A stretch of 64,000 bases of DNA from Beaufortia kweichowensis. Its lineage: Eukaryota; Chordata; Actinopteri; Cypriniformes; Gastromyzontidae. A program made the position numbers and the translations under genes. The stretch is taken from the NCBI GenBank assembly GCA_019155185.1, contig CM032809.1:4831621-4895620 (forward strand). The letters are read 5' to 3'. Positions 24,594 to 38,060 of this stretch are shown here, piece by piece (positions within the stretch are counted from its first letter, which is position 1; the number at the start of each line of letters is the position of its first letter). A model generated the notes under the pieces. It did not search any database, was not told the DNA's origin, and saw nothing but the letters and a program-made list of their open reading frames with translations.

Positions 24594-26799
24594 AACAGCT
24601 GATTGTGTGTTGATTGCCTGGAGCAAAACTGCGCTAGCTGTGTTTTGCCACCTTTTATCTGTGATAAAATGTGTTTGCAGATTCTCAACCATGCCTAAGT
24701 GTTCATGAATACTGAGAAAAAGACATTGTTTAGGACAGATGTGATGCAGATAATACATCAACACAGCCACTGGCACTAAAATCATATTAGTATCATCCAG
24801 CTGTCACTTTAGTTTTACCAACGCATGACGTCTAGACATACAGTTTGTTGTCAGACACTATATTAAACCTGGTTCTGTACCTGGAGAATGTGTAATTGAC
24901 CGTGTTGTGTCTATTCTGGTGTGCAAGTACATCCTATTAACCAACAGACAACACCCTTAGTCATTAGGGAACGTCTCCAAATTACTCCTTAGACTGATTT
25001 AAATTTTTTCTATTTTCTTGTCATGTTTATGACCACTCATGTGTGCATATAAAAATGTTCAAATGCAGCGTGCTGCTGTCTGCTGAATATTAAAACAAAG
25101 AATTAGCGAGAGCCTTTATTGAAATATGCATGAACGCAGTTGTGCCAGGCTTAATGATGTGTCTGAATTAGCAGGTTGCGGGTTTCACGCAGAGAAGGCG
25201 GATCTAAGAGGCCGGGTAAAAGCAGTGTGAATGTGAATGATGGGTGCGAAATGAAAAAAGAGAGAGGACAAACCTTTAAATGAAAAGATTTTACAATGTT
25301 TTATAAAATATCTTATATTATTGACTATCAGCATGCCTCGCATGCTAATGACATGCTGCGATTATTTGACTGAATAACAAAAAAAACCATCAAACTGGAA
25401 ACGGGGCCAAACAGTCGTGCGTGATGTCACTTTATAGTTAGAAACACATTCACTAATGTTCCTCGAACCTTATTAAGTTTGAACATCATACCTCTCAGTG
25501 CACAGCATGATCATTAGTTTCCTGCTTAGCAGTGATGCTATAATCCGTAAGCACTTCATGAGAGCTTTAATATGTTTTAGTGAAGGCAGAAGTCAGCAAT
25601 AGATTGGATTATAGAAAGGGCGCCGCCTGCAGCTTCATTTCTTTTCCTCCCTGCACTGTTGACCTACTTTTCCTTGCCTTACTAGTAACTCTTTGTTTAT
25701 GAGGTACTTGCCTGAAGGCACAAGAATTATATATCTTAATTTGTTTATTTTAATGATCCATATCATTAAACAGCCTGTGAGAGAAAGTCAGTTTAACATC
25801 TTACCATCCCGTCTAGACAGTGAACAAAGAACCAATCGGCATTCAAATACAGGTGTTGTAATCACATCCATGCAATATTACCAGACTGAGCATCATCTCA
25901 TCATTATCTGCAAATGAATGATTCAGCTTACAAACACCAGTTCTGTCTTTTATCTTGATAAAACCTACAGTAATCTAATTCTTTAACGAAGAGATATTAA
26001 AGCATACATTTTTGTAGGCAATGGTGTCGAAAATCATCCTTTTGCAGTTGTGTTAAATAAAATAAACGAGAAACATTGACAAACTATAAACCGAGAAGCA
26101 CTTTGCGGAATCACTGAACAAGTTTAAATGAACAACAATCAATAAAAAAGCAAATTGTAGATCATTTACATTACAAACAGCAGCTAAAGATCTGTGGCAT
26201 TTGCTGTCCTTCTCATTGCTCTCATGACTCTTTTAATAGCAAACACAACGAGTCGACTGCTATTTTCCATCTGATTACGTTATCGCTGCCCACAACGCAT
26301 GACGCAACACTCCGTTATCTCTATTATTGGCAGCGCACAGTTTCCGAGATCTTTTGTGCATTCTCCCAAAATCTTTTGACATTATCGTGATCCAGTGACA
26401 AACTCACTATCTGACAAATTGGCCTTAAAAGGGCTGCTGCAGTCAGAACATAACCAATGTTAATATTTAATGCTGGTGTGTCATTTCATGTGCCAATGAA
26501 GGAAATAGCTTCCGTGCCCTCAAGTTACAACGGTTCACTGATCTTAATGGAAGTGGCAGACAGGCCAATAAGACATAAAGAATATCACAATGAATAGTCA
26601 AGATCATGTTTCAGGATTAATAGGAACCATCTCTGGTGAACCATATCTCTCAAACAAATAAAAAACATGGATGGGTCCTCTAACATCTCCCAACACTTAC
26701 CACAGATAAGTGTTTTCAATATGCATATGAGTGTCTCATAATCACCTTGTTTTTGTTTCTCTCTCATTCACTGCTACTCTCTATTCCCTGTTCTATTTA

Positions 26800-26950
26800 T
26801 TTACCAAGGCGGGTGCAATTACATGGCAGTATTTAATTAGCTTAAGGACGGTCTGAAATATGTAATTAAAATGCACATTATCGTTTCACTTTAGCCATTC
26901 AAATGGAATTGCGGGAATCTTGCTTTAGGATATTTCGATTATGATGGATA
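26800..26950. promoter_or_regulatory. Repeat-poor intronic stretch with TAATTA sites
   Basis: GCAATTACATGGCAGTATTTAATTAGC, ATGTAATTAAAATGC and ACATTATCG-type motifs crowd into 150 bp without repeat or coding signal. Possible enhancer; weak evidence. Confidence 0.2.
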
Positions 26951-27074
26951 CTCATCAGTGCTGTATAGCATTTCACAGTTGGTGAAATGGAGAGGAGGTG
27001 CTGTGCATTCACGAAGCGTGAAGCCTGAGCCGCTGTGATGGAGTGCAATTTATGGTAAAAGAAGTGAGATGTGC

Positions 27075-27299
<225 letters not shown>

Positions 27300-28544
27300 A
27301 GAGGGATGTGCAGACGAGTCAGAGAGGTGAGGTTTCTAACTGCATACGGTGAAGGTAACTTAATTCAATTCTAATAATGTATTTTTTATTGCTGTTGGGA
27401 ACCAGTGTGGTTCATATTTACTGTAGATTACTCAGTAAGAGCAAACCAAACATTTATGCTGATGATCAGGAATTTAAAGATGAATTGGACAGCCTGTCTA
27501 CAATAAAAAGCTAAATAAATCAGGTGATAGGCTAGGATTTACTGTTCTACATTTGGAAGAAAACAACATTCACAATCATTTAGAAAAAAGAACCACAGTA
27601 CAACATCCAGACACTTTACAGTTTACATAACCAGGCAAGAGATTGTTTTAACCACAGTATGGTTTGTTTGGTTCTCCACTATAATTAGGTACAAATCTAG
27701 AAATAGCCTGAGTCAGATACCCACAATGCATTAACTGCTCCTCAGAGATGATGGTCAGGGTTAGACAAGGCCACGGTACAATGGAGGAGCTGGTGGGTTT
27801 AATTTCAGGAGCTGAATGAAGGCTAAAAACAACCTCAGCATCCTCAAACACACCCATCCCCCATAGACTCACATTTAGAATAGGACCACTCACTTTTTAA
27901 CCCTTCATTCAAAAGCTCTATTTTACATCTTCCACAAAAAATTATGTAATATTCTCAACCGAAACAACTTTGTCTTGGACATTCTTCTTAAAATTCCTTA
28001 AGACCGATTACAATAGCCACACTAGACAATGGCTGATATTGTACACGTACAATGCTATAAAGTAATTGCTGAGCTCTCTTCTGAAATGGATAAGTATGAA
28101 GGTTTTTCTCAGAAGAAAGGATAGCAAATCTCAATTTAATCTTATTTCTGTTTAGGACAAAAAACTGATATACTCTAATTTGTGATTTTCATTTCTATAT
28201 GGGCTAATCAGTTAAATAAAAGCAACCAATAGGACGCATTGCAAAATCTCACGCTCAAGCTTACTGCACACAGAGGAAATTGACAATCGAGTCATTGAGC
28301 CATTTAACAGACAAAAAATAGTAAGGGAGGCTTTCTTCCACAGCTGCCATTTCCTCTGACCTCTCCCAGCAAAACAACAAACAAATGGGTATACAGCAAA
28401 TGACCAGCTCATAGAAGACAAATAAGGGAAACCACACACCAATTAACAGCACAATACTCTGGCGAAAGGTTATGAATTATGACTCAACCAGAAGAACACC
28501 TTTTGTGACCATAAGTACAGCTGCCTAACTGGATAAAAATAGTT

Positions 28545-28798
28545 AGTTCAATTCTTTCATTATTTATTTACCCTCGTTAATTGCAACCCTGTATGACTTT
28601 CTTTCCTCTGCAGAACACAAAAAAAATGTAAAGAACGTTATTAACCAAACAACACTGGCCCGCTGTTCACTTTTATTGTATGGAGACATTTCTAAAAATA
28701 TATTTTTTTGTATTCCACAGATGAAAGAGTCATATACAGGTTTTGGATGACACAAAGTGAATAAATGATGACAGAATTTATATGTTTTGGTGAACTTC
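28545..28798. mobile_element. Cyprinid 'GTTCACCCAAAAAT' repeat, second copy
   Basis: CTGTATGACTTTCTTTCCTCTGCAGAACACAAAAAA, then CCACAGATGAAAGAGTCATATACAGG, then GAATAAATGATGACAGAATTT and TTTTGGTGAACTT match the family order and its right terminus. Confidence 0.75.
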
Positions 28799-28820
28799 CA
28801 GATATCAAAGACACCTGATT

Positions 28821-28871
28821 TAATGTTGAATCAATGTTAAATGGGTTATACCAAACATTGATTCAACATTA
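28821..28871. repeat. Perfect 18-bp inverted repeat with 15-nt loop
   Basis: TAATGTTGAATCAATGTT (28821-28838) and its exact reverse complement (28854-28871) flank a 15-base loop, immediately after the repeat ending at 28798. Resembles the core of a MITE. Confidence 0.9.
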
Positions 28872-31800
28872 GATTAATTATCTTTGCTATATGGGCTATT
28901 ATTGTAACCCTGTGAAAATTAACAATGATTTGTGAATCAAACAGTTCAGTTATCTACCTAAATACCTAAATCATATACCTAAAATATATCAGCAAATTTA
29001 GAACAAAAAAAAAATCATGCTGGAGTGTTCATAAAAGCTGGAAAGGGAAAGAGGTTGGCTTCAACAGGAAACCCTGAGAATAACCTCTATATCTCATTAC
29101 AGTTACACAGACCTGACTGTGCCATTCTTCAAGTGAAAGATCTAAAGAGCCAGTCAACCCTTTCATATCATTCAAAGACAGAATCTCTTCCTTTTAAGCA
29201 CACACATTAAAAACAACCCAAACTGAATCTAAAAAAAAAATCTCGATTTGACGGAGCACCTGCTGTTTTAGTTTGACTATGAACAACAGTGGATTGTGGG
29301 TGGGAGGAATCAGGCCTGCTAAAGCTGCTCGGTTTTTCCTTGGCTCCATTTATCTATTTCCTTTCTTAACAAGGCTTCACTTTAAACGAAGCAGATGAAT
29401 GAGCTGTGCTTGTCTAATTACTTCTGTTTGGTTTATTGAAGTTACGTTTCATTAAAAAAGACTTTCAGCTTCTCCTCCGCATAGGCTGATCTAACAATGT
29501 GAGATTTGATGTAGTACGTAAACATGCAGAATTCATTTTTTACACGGTTCCATTAACGTGAAGGACAGCTGGAATTGCAGTCAATGGCATGAAGAGAACC
29601 CAAGGCGAAGAGCAGGGCTGTGTTATTGTGTCTCAGTCTAATGAGAGCGGTGAAGACTTCATCACTCAAGCTCAAACTCTCCCGCCGCACTGGATGATGG
29701 GTGTTTAGTGAGCAATTCCATTTCTTTTTGCTGATTTCTCCATTCATGCACAAAAACATTCATAACAAGCTTCTTTATTATTTTGTCCATGTTCTGAGAG
29801 ATTTGGACTGAAAGAACACCAGCATCTTATTACAAAGAGTCACAATGTTCTTTTCCAACAAATGTGCACAGGACTGACTGGCCTGACTCTCCCCCTTACA
29901 CACATAAAAACAATTTCTTGTCTTGTTTGATTTTTATGTTCTTCTCATCATCAAAAATAAATGCACTTTATAGAAAAAACAACACCAAAGCTTGAAGCAC
30001 TCTTAAAGCACAACATGATAAAACATTCACACCAAAAACAAAAACTATTAAGCTAAACAAAAGGACAATTCATTCATTTTTGAGTGTCACAATGTACCTC
30101 GTCTACAGAATCTCTTTAATGAATGTACACATCTGCACTATTACATCTATCCAAACTGCATGACTGATTATACACAACCGGTTAAGGTAATGTGGGAAAT
30201 TCAACGTAACAAAATTAATCCTGTTCAGGGCTAATTTAATTCTACAGTATGTGGCAAACCCTGACATTTACTAAAAAGTACACAGATAAAGCTACTTAAT
30301 ATAACCAACTAATCTGCTAAAGAACGCAAACTTCACAGCGCAGGGAAGACAGTAATGTCAAATAATTCTCTCCCTTACATTGGCCTATCAACGGCCCTGT
30401 AAGTAGATAACAAATGACAACACTTTGATGATGAATGTACAATACACTATGACTTTTTCTTTAACACCTTTCAGCATAAACATTTACCTGGGCGGTAAGG
30501 TTTCACACACACCTGGGTGTGTATCACCCATCTTCATCCTTACAAGTACGGCCTATATTTTATTATTGAGCCTATGCTGTGCCCAACTTTCAGACAGTAT
30601 TAAACACAAAGGGGATATGACATCAGGTTTCATTAAAGCTGTTCCATCACCCTATTGACAACTGACACCAAACCGTGCCTCAGTTCAGTAGTTTCTTGGA
30701 AACTTTCTCCGACAACATCTGCAGGAAAATGGCATCCAGCCATCAGGGTGACCACAGAAGGATTGGTGGGGAAATAGAGTGGAAAGACAGACGTCTACAG
30801 AGAACAGCCACAAAAGAGATGAATGAGACAAGAGAAGAAAGTGACTATCATAAACCACCAAAATCACTGGTGTGCTGTCACACCTCGCCAATCTTCAGAT
30901 ATGACCATGTGTTTTTATGATACAGGGAATATCATCACATCTGAATGAGGCAAAACATGAAGTACCTTAAACTGTAACAAGCCTTTTGGGCACAAAGCAG
31001 GGCATCTTTCTCCATCAAACCGACTCTCAATGGTATAAAGAGTGATATGTTGTCCTTTTTACAGCTGCTGATAGATGCTTTAGAAACAATATAAAAAATG
31101 TTCTGGTGTTAGTGTGATACACTCCACTAAAGCATATTTAATAGGCAATTGTGAGTAATATATCACACATGGGTTGTTCTCTGTGGTGTCACAGCTGTGA
31201 ATAAAGGCTTTAAATTATGCATACATTTCACAATCGTATTATAAGAAATGCTATATAACGGGATTATGAGGATGTTGTGGAAATGCTATGGATGGCCTAT
31301 GAGAAAGTCCACAATTACACTGTCAGTAACACTACATTTAACAGTAAAAGTTATAATTAAAGATGTTAAAGATGATGCAAATGCAATTATGCAAACATAC
31401 AAAAATGGTAAAGATCAATTGACTATAATTTTCAAATCTTCTTAGGACGCTTTAAATAATATTTGATCTATAAATCTAATCTATAATCCATTCAGCATCT
31501 ACATATGAGTAACACAGGAATTATTTTAAGACTTGCTTTTTTAGATTACAATAAATATTCTCTGTTTCACGGTCACATAGGAGTTGTTTCTTTAATCTCT
31601 AGCCCTCTTAAATATGAAATCTTTGTAATCCTCTAGGGCCAAAACATAATATCTCACACACAATATAAACATTTCATCCAGACAATGTGTGTGTGCTGTG
31701 TGATAACAGCATGCTGTGCATCCAGAACAGGAGTTTGTTGGATTACTATGAAATCCACACAAACGAAGCATTTCGAAACAATAACAGTCATTCTTCTCCA

Positions 31801-32404
31801 ATTTTACACTAAATTTGCTTGTCAAGATGCATTCTTGTCTCATAACCACTCACATACCGACTGTGGTTTGCATAGCAAATGAAGGAGTAGTATTAAACAA
31901 TAGGAAATTGAACACTTGAAATACAATTTTTTACTTCTTAAGATTCCTGAGTCTCATCTGAAGCAGACAGTATTACACAATCTTACAGCTGAGGTCTCGA
32001 AAATCATTTTTCTACATTTTTAAGGATATTTTCACAGAATGCAAAACAAATCAGTGAAGCAGACGATGTGGGCAGTGTTTAGTGGTGCATTGTGGGAGTG
32101 CAGTCTGGGGGTAGTTCCACCAGGGAGTGTGGCTGAGTGCTCATGATGAATTGAGGGTCCCTGTAACTCACTTACAGTAAGCCCTGCAGACCCGGCTATG
32201 AAAAATGACATGGATAAAATGTTCCTCCTCTTTTCACCAATGTTTGTCTTCTCTTTTTTACTCCCAGAAAATGATCTACTCTAAAGCTCTCAGTGGAAGA
32301 GCAAACAGACAATCTCCAGACGGGCATTAAACATCCATAAGAGAAGAACAGACTGGCGCTATAACTGATTCTCTATGAAGAATTGAGCTCTGGAGGTTTT
32401 CAAG

Positions 32405-32834
32405 GTAAAGTTCACCCAAAAACTGTGTCATTTTTCACCCCGTGTTGTTTCAAATCTAAAATACTTTCTTTCACAGAACACCAAAGGACATGTTTAGCAG
32501 GATATTGTTTGATGTTTAATGTGATCTTTTATTGAATGAAGGTGGATGGGGACCAGAGGCTGTCAAGCTTCAAACATCTCAAAGCAGCACCATTAAAGCA
32601 TCAAGATGGCCATATGACTTGTATAAACTAGAGTTTTCTGAAACCACATGATAGCTTGGAGGAATAGACATAAAATGGAAATTAAATTTACTGAAAATCT
32701 TGGTTGACAGCCATAGTCACCATTTACTTTTACTGTATAAAACATACTGTTATAAATAACTAATGGAATCAAACAAAGATATACTTGTTTTAATAAATGT
32801 AAGGTTAAATAAATAATAAACTATTCCTTTAAAT
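32405..32834. mobile_element. Cyprinid 'GTTCACCCAAAAAT' repeat, diverged long copy
   Basis: The left terminus AAAGTTCACCCAAAAACTGTGTCATTTTTCACCC is clear, followed by GTTTCAAATC and TTTCACAGAACACCAAAGGA. The far end CTATTCCTTTAAA resembles the inverted terminus. The middle (GATGGGGACCAGAGGCTGTCAAGC) belongs to a subfamily different from the other copies. Confidence 0.6.
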
Positions 32835-33197
32835 TTGCCAGTTACAAACTGCAAAGCCAGAATATCATCTGTGTTCACCTAGTGTCCTTACAGTCTACAG
32901 CCTAGATTTCAGGCATCCCCCTCCTAACAGCCTGCACATTTCTGAAACATGTTCAGCATACAGCAGGTGAAAATAAGAATGGAACTGTGTGGATGTGTTT
33001 GGGAAAGGTGTTGTGTGGGTGGTGAGTGGGTGGCACAATAAGTGGATATTTGACAAGCTGCCATTTGAATGGAGAAATGCTAACCTTTCCACATCATATC
33101 AACATACTCCTGTAAATGCTGCCTCTGCCATTCCTATTCAATATGCGTTATATCTCCCTCCTACCTCATTTTATTATCTCTTTAAACTCTTTAATGA

Positions 33198-33520
33198 GGT
33201 TAACCTGTTACTGTCACTGTTCCTCAGAATAAACATCTAGGTTATTACCTAATTCACTTAATATTTTATAGTTAAATTCTAATCAAACATAACAAACTAT
33301 ACTGATGGAAAGGTATACGACTCGAGAACAAATATTCGACAGATTCTCCTATCAATAAACAAACCACAAAGTTTAAAAAAAATTGATATTTTTAAAAATA
33401 CCTAAATGTAAAAAATAAAGATTCAAAAAATTATTTAAATAGATAGAAAATTGGTATTCGTATAGTGCTGTTTCATGTGTATGTTCAATATGTCAGGTTA
33501 AAGCACTAAAATCACTCCAA
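33198..33520. repeat. Four-copy repeat, copy 2 (the most complete)
   Basis: Starts at TTAACCTGTTACTGTCACTG-TTCCTCAG and continues through TAGTTAAATTCTAATC, ACAAACTATACTGATGGAAAGG and CAATAAACAAAC to TTTCATGTGTATGTTCAATATGTC. It aligns by eye with copies at 9190, 37850 and 47885. The right end is shared with copy 1 and the left end with copy 4. Confidence 0.65.
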
Positions 33521-33603
33521 CACATTTAAGGCAATATTGTTAAGGAAACGCTCCCAAATTCCAAAAATATTAGGCAGTTTAGGTCAGATTTTGCCCAGTT
33601 TAC

Positions 33604-33812
33604 ACACTTAAAAATAAAAGTACTACTAAAGGTTCTTCACAGTGATGCCATAAAAGAACCATTTTGGGTTTCCCAACGAACCATTCAGTCAAAGGCTATT
33701 ATAAGAACCTAAACTTTATCCACTACAAAAACATTTTGTGAAACAGAAAGGTTCTGGATGGAATGGCTCTTCTATGGCATCATGCATAAAGCAACTCAAT
33801 TTTTAAAAGTAT
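33604..33812. mobile_element. Fold-back MITE with ACACTTAAAAATAAA terminus
   Basis: The left end ACACTTAAAAATAAAAGTACT and right end AATTTTTAAAAGTAT are imperfect inverted repeats. The interior has AAAGGTTCTTCACAGTGATGCCATAAAAGAACC mirrored by AGAAAGGTTCTGGATGGAATGG ... TATGGCATCATG. A familiar teleost pattern; about 209 bp, no reading frame. Confidence 0.75.
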
Positions 33813-36708
33813 ACAATTAAAAAGTTAAATTCACCAAGAGAGATAGAGAGATGAAGGACATTGTAGTTTTTTATGGATGTGACTCTCCAACACACCCACA
33901 ATTTCCATATAGATAGCTAGATAATTTATAGACCCTGAACTTCCCTTCAACTTGGCATTCGAGCTCAACGCCTCATGGATTGTAAAAGGTCAAGTCAGAT
34001 TACGGTTAGCTGATTAGACAGACGGGAAATCCTTACTCACATCCCAACTTACTTATTACATTTAGCCATTATATCAGACACCCAATGATGAACCTGGCGG
34101 TCCTTAGATCTGCAACATGAGAACATACAAATTATACATGCAAATTATATAAACCTAGATAAATCGAGGTAGATGTTATTCATCTTTATGGTATCAGGGA
34201 GTGGGTGAGTGTTGTTGGTGATGAAATGTTCTCATTCATTCATAAAGAAAAATTATGTTTGCTCTGCTGCTGTAATTAAATTCAGATTAAACTTTTCAGT
34301 TACGTATCAGGAATTATGCAGTTTCTGCTACAAAATATGCCAACCGCGTACGTGACGCTCATGCAAAAAGGCTGCAGGTGTTTGATTGTGCGTCAGGTAG
34401 CGATCAGCCGTGCTAATGTGTTTACAGCGTTGCCAAAGAATCGTTTGAAATGACAAACTGTCTTTTTGTTCTTGTTTATTCTCCATGAAACCTCCACCAG
34501 GTTGTTTCATATTAGCGTCTGCGAAGTTCCCATCTACAGACGGAGATCAGCTGCCGCGCGGCTCAACCTGTCTGCTATTTATATCTCCTTTAGAAAAGTC
34601 GCTATTTTATAAGGTATGGCACTTCTCAGCTCCTCAGAGAGAGACTCGGCACACGAGTGTGTATCTGAGAAACTACAGCTAGACAAAGAAAGAAAAATAG
34701 CAGGGAAATAGGAATCGATGTTGTGTGCAATTTACTTTTTATTAAAGGGTGATATTTTCCCTTAGAAATTGATTTTCTGGGGAATTTTTTTTATCAATGA
34801 GGGCTATTTATCTAACCGTACAAATATATACAGTGTGTCATATTTATGCCAATATATAAATTGAATATACTAATTGAAATAAATTCTCAGGCTGGATCAT
34901 TAAAAAGAAGTGTTTTATGAAATCAAATAAATATATAATATATAAATTTATAGCCAAAACCGGCTATAAATGTACAAGATGGCATAAATAGTATGTACTT
35001 ATTAGTTTTCAAAGCTCCCTCTGTGTCCCACAATCTCACAACCAGCTTTTACATGTAGCTGAACTTTCAAGGAGGGGGATGATGTTAATGACATCTTGGA
35101 CGAGGTATTGGACAGAAAGTGTATGACTCAGGTGTTGATTAAAAGCGGGTTAGCACAAGTAGTACAATCCCCTTGCACGTTTTCACGTTTCATGGAAACT
35201 AAGCAGCTTCTTGCAGGAACGTGAGAGGAGGGATCAAGAACACACTGTGCTGCCATTAATTACCAGCTTATCTGGAATGTGAAATCAAAGGGCAATTCTA
35301 ATATTAATTTAAAATCATCACCCATTTCCTACATCTACATTCTGATTAGATTTAATTTACATGTTGAAATTTATCAAACCATTACCACTTTAGAGAGCGT
35401 TTGTCTTAATGTGGACATATAGCAAAAACAAACACGTATTAGTATGGACAAGGCCTTTGTGTTACAAACTTAAATCAAGCTAAGGAATACAAATTTCTCT
35501 GAAACTGCCTTCTCAGCATCCTCTGTCAGAAAGCTGTCAGGGTAAAAGCCTGTAGTAGGGACAAAAAAAGAGGTTAGCGTTCCACACCCAGGTAATTACA
35601 ACAGCTCCCCCGCTCGCACACAAGCCTCCATCCATTCTGAACAGACTAATGAGGTGAGCGGGTGCAAGCGTGCATGCGTGGGCAAAAGAGAAGGCAAACA
35701 GAGAAGGGGCAAGTGGAACAAATCGCACTGTCAGTCTGTCTTTTGTCATCTTTTTGTCTGTTTTAGCGAGCTCTCATCAGGATTCTCCCCTCGCCGTCCA
35801 AGACAAAAGGAGATGAAAAGAATGAGCGAGCACCCAGATGCCAGGCAGGGAGGAGGTGACCTCGCACACACCAGAAAGGCCAAGAGTACTGATACGCACA
35901 ATTAAAGACGAGAAGTGTGAAAATGATGACACAAAAACTTAAGACAGCTAAAACGTCCGTGCGACAGGCTCTTGTGTGAGGCAGACCGTTCTGGCCGAGC
36001 GGCAGCTGGACTCTACTTATGTAAAGTACCCAGACAAGCAGCAGCAATTTGGCACTTGATGAATCTGAAAGAAACTCAATTTCATCCTTCTTTATAATGG
36101 TTTTGTCTAACTCTGGCTCCACTGCTAAATTCAGCCTGATGGCTGGGCGTAATTACAGCTTGATCGCCTCGGGAATGTTTGTGCACTTCCATATGTTTTT
36201 CTCTTGTATTTGGCCATATCAGCACACAGAGGAAGCTGAGATGCACATGGGCGAGTCTTGCTCATCTTGGATCATTCAGGTTTGTTTCAACCTGATACAA
36301 TGCGAAAAGGGACACAATCGATCTATACATCTGGTTTGTATTACTGCAGTGTCATACCAGGTAGCCCCGCCCACAAAGTGCTGCTCCAAATAACTGTATA
36401 TTAATCTGACAACAGTCACTGCACATATGCATCATACACATGAAAACTACAATTTTAGATATTTTAAATTTTTCAGTTTTTCTTTTTTAAATCTTTAATT
36501 TTAGGTATTTTTAAACATTAACATTTTTCATTACTATTTTTGTTTATTCTATTGTTATGAAACAATAAATTTGTCCAGTATTTATTCTTCAGACTTTCCA
36601 TCAATATATAGTTTGTCGTGATTAGATTAGAATTCAACTAAATTAAAGTGAATAGTGAAATAAGTTCCACTTTTGGTAACAATTAACAGGTTAAACATCA
36701 GATCTTAT

Positions 36709-36918
36709 TACACTATAAAAATACTGGGTTGTTTTCAACCCCAAACTGGATAAAATATGAGCAGAACTAAATGAACCTAATAGGTTGTTGTTAACCAAAC
36801 AAAAAATAATAAAACTACTCAACATTTGGGTAAATACAACTCAACATAGGTTCATAACCCAAACCATGTTCTCTGTCCATATTTAACATTTTTAAATGTG
36901 GCATTTTTTCATAGTGTA
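36709..36918. mobile_element. MITE with TACACTATAAAAA termini
   Basis: The left end TACACTATAAAAATACTGGGTTGTTTTCAACCC is mirrored at the right by TTTTTCATAGTGTA, with TA at both flanks. About 210 bp, non-coding. Its ends resemble those of the element at 1346-1595 (TACACTCTAAAAA). Confidence 0.8.
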
Positions 36919-37849
36919 GCTATAATTTTGTCGCTTGACCCTGAAAAGTCACACCTGGTTATGACACAGAAGTTATTTTTGTGTGTGGTATTGAAGTGTG
37001 ACCTAGTGAAAATGTTTGAATTGACCACTTGACATCCTTCTGATCCGTTCACACTCCCACCCCCACAAAGACAAGCCCTTCTGAGACCTTCTGGGTCAAA
37101 GGTCGACCTAAAGAAAAGAATGCTGGGAAGGGTAAGGTGAAAGGTGCTAAAAGAATGAAACAAAAGGATATTGGAAAACTCATCCTGAAGGGTGGACAGT
37201 AAGGAAAATAGGGCAGATTTACACATTCAGAAGGAATAAAGGACATATCATCTGCTGGACGGGGTGGGCGGGGTAAAAGGGGGAAGGGACCTGCCGTACT
37301 CAATAGCTTCCTCTCACATGCACACCACCACCGGGCACAATGCTGACCAGAGAGAGAGTTCAGCCCTGTCGATTAAGATGTGTGTGTGTGTTCTTCAGGC
37401 AGCTGAAGGGCAGGCAATGGCCCACATAGAGGCCCTGGAGAGTGACGGTCAAACAGAGGTAAACCCTTGGAAGAGACAGCAATATGGTAAAACGCTTTAC
37501 AATACAGAACCGTCTCAAAACTCAGGACAGCAATAAACTCTACAAAATGAAGTCATGATCCCAAGATGCCCTTGGCAGATGCAACGGTGTTAAAAAGGAG
37601 GTTTGTTTACAGCGTAAGGTTTGAAAACACACTGTAATAAACCAGGCCAGACACTTCCCCAAGAGTCTAAGAGCTAAAAAAAACAGGGACATATAAAAAA
37701 CAAACTGCAGTGTCAAATCCTTAAGGACTGGAGTAAATTACAGATGATTGACAGAATGCAGTTTTGGATTTTTAAGATTGTTTGTTGCTGCTATGACTAC
37801 AAATACCATCTTACCTATTGAAGTTATTAACATGTTAAATATCACAGTT

Positions 37850-38060
37850 CCTCAGGTGGAGGAACTTTCATATTTCATAGTTAAATTCTAATCTCATCAT
37901 GACAAACTATATGGAAAGGAATAAGACTCAATATATAAAGTTTTCATAACAATAAACAAACAAACAAACAAAAATACTAAAATGTTAATGTTATTGTTAA
38001 AAATACCTTAAAATTAAAAAATAAAAGATAAAATATTAAAATATCTAAAATAAAATAAAA
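37850..38060. repeat. Four-copy repeat, copy 3
   Basis: CAGTTCCTCAGG, TTTCATAGTTAAATTCTAAT, CATGACAAACTATATGGAAAGG and TTTTCATAACAATAAACA match the other copies in the same order. The left start is truncated relative to the copies at 33198 and 47885. Confidence 0.65.
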
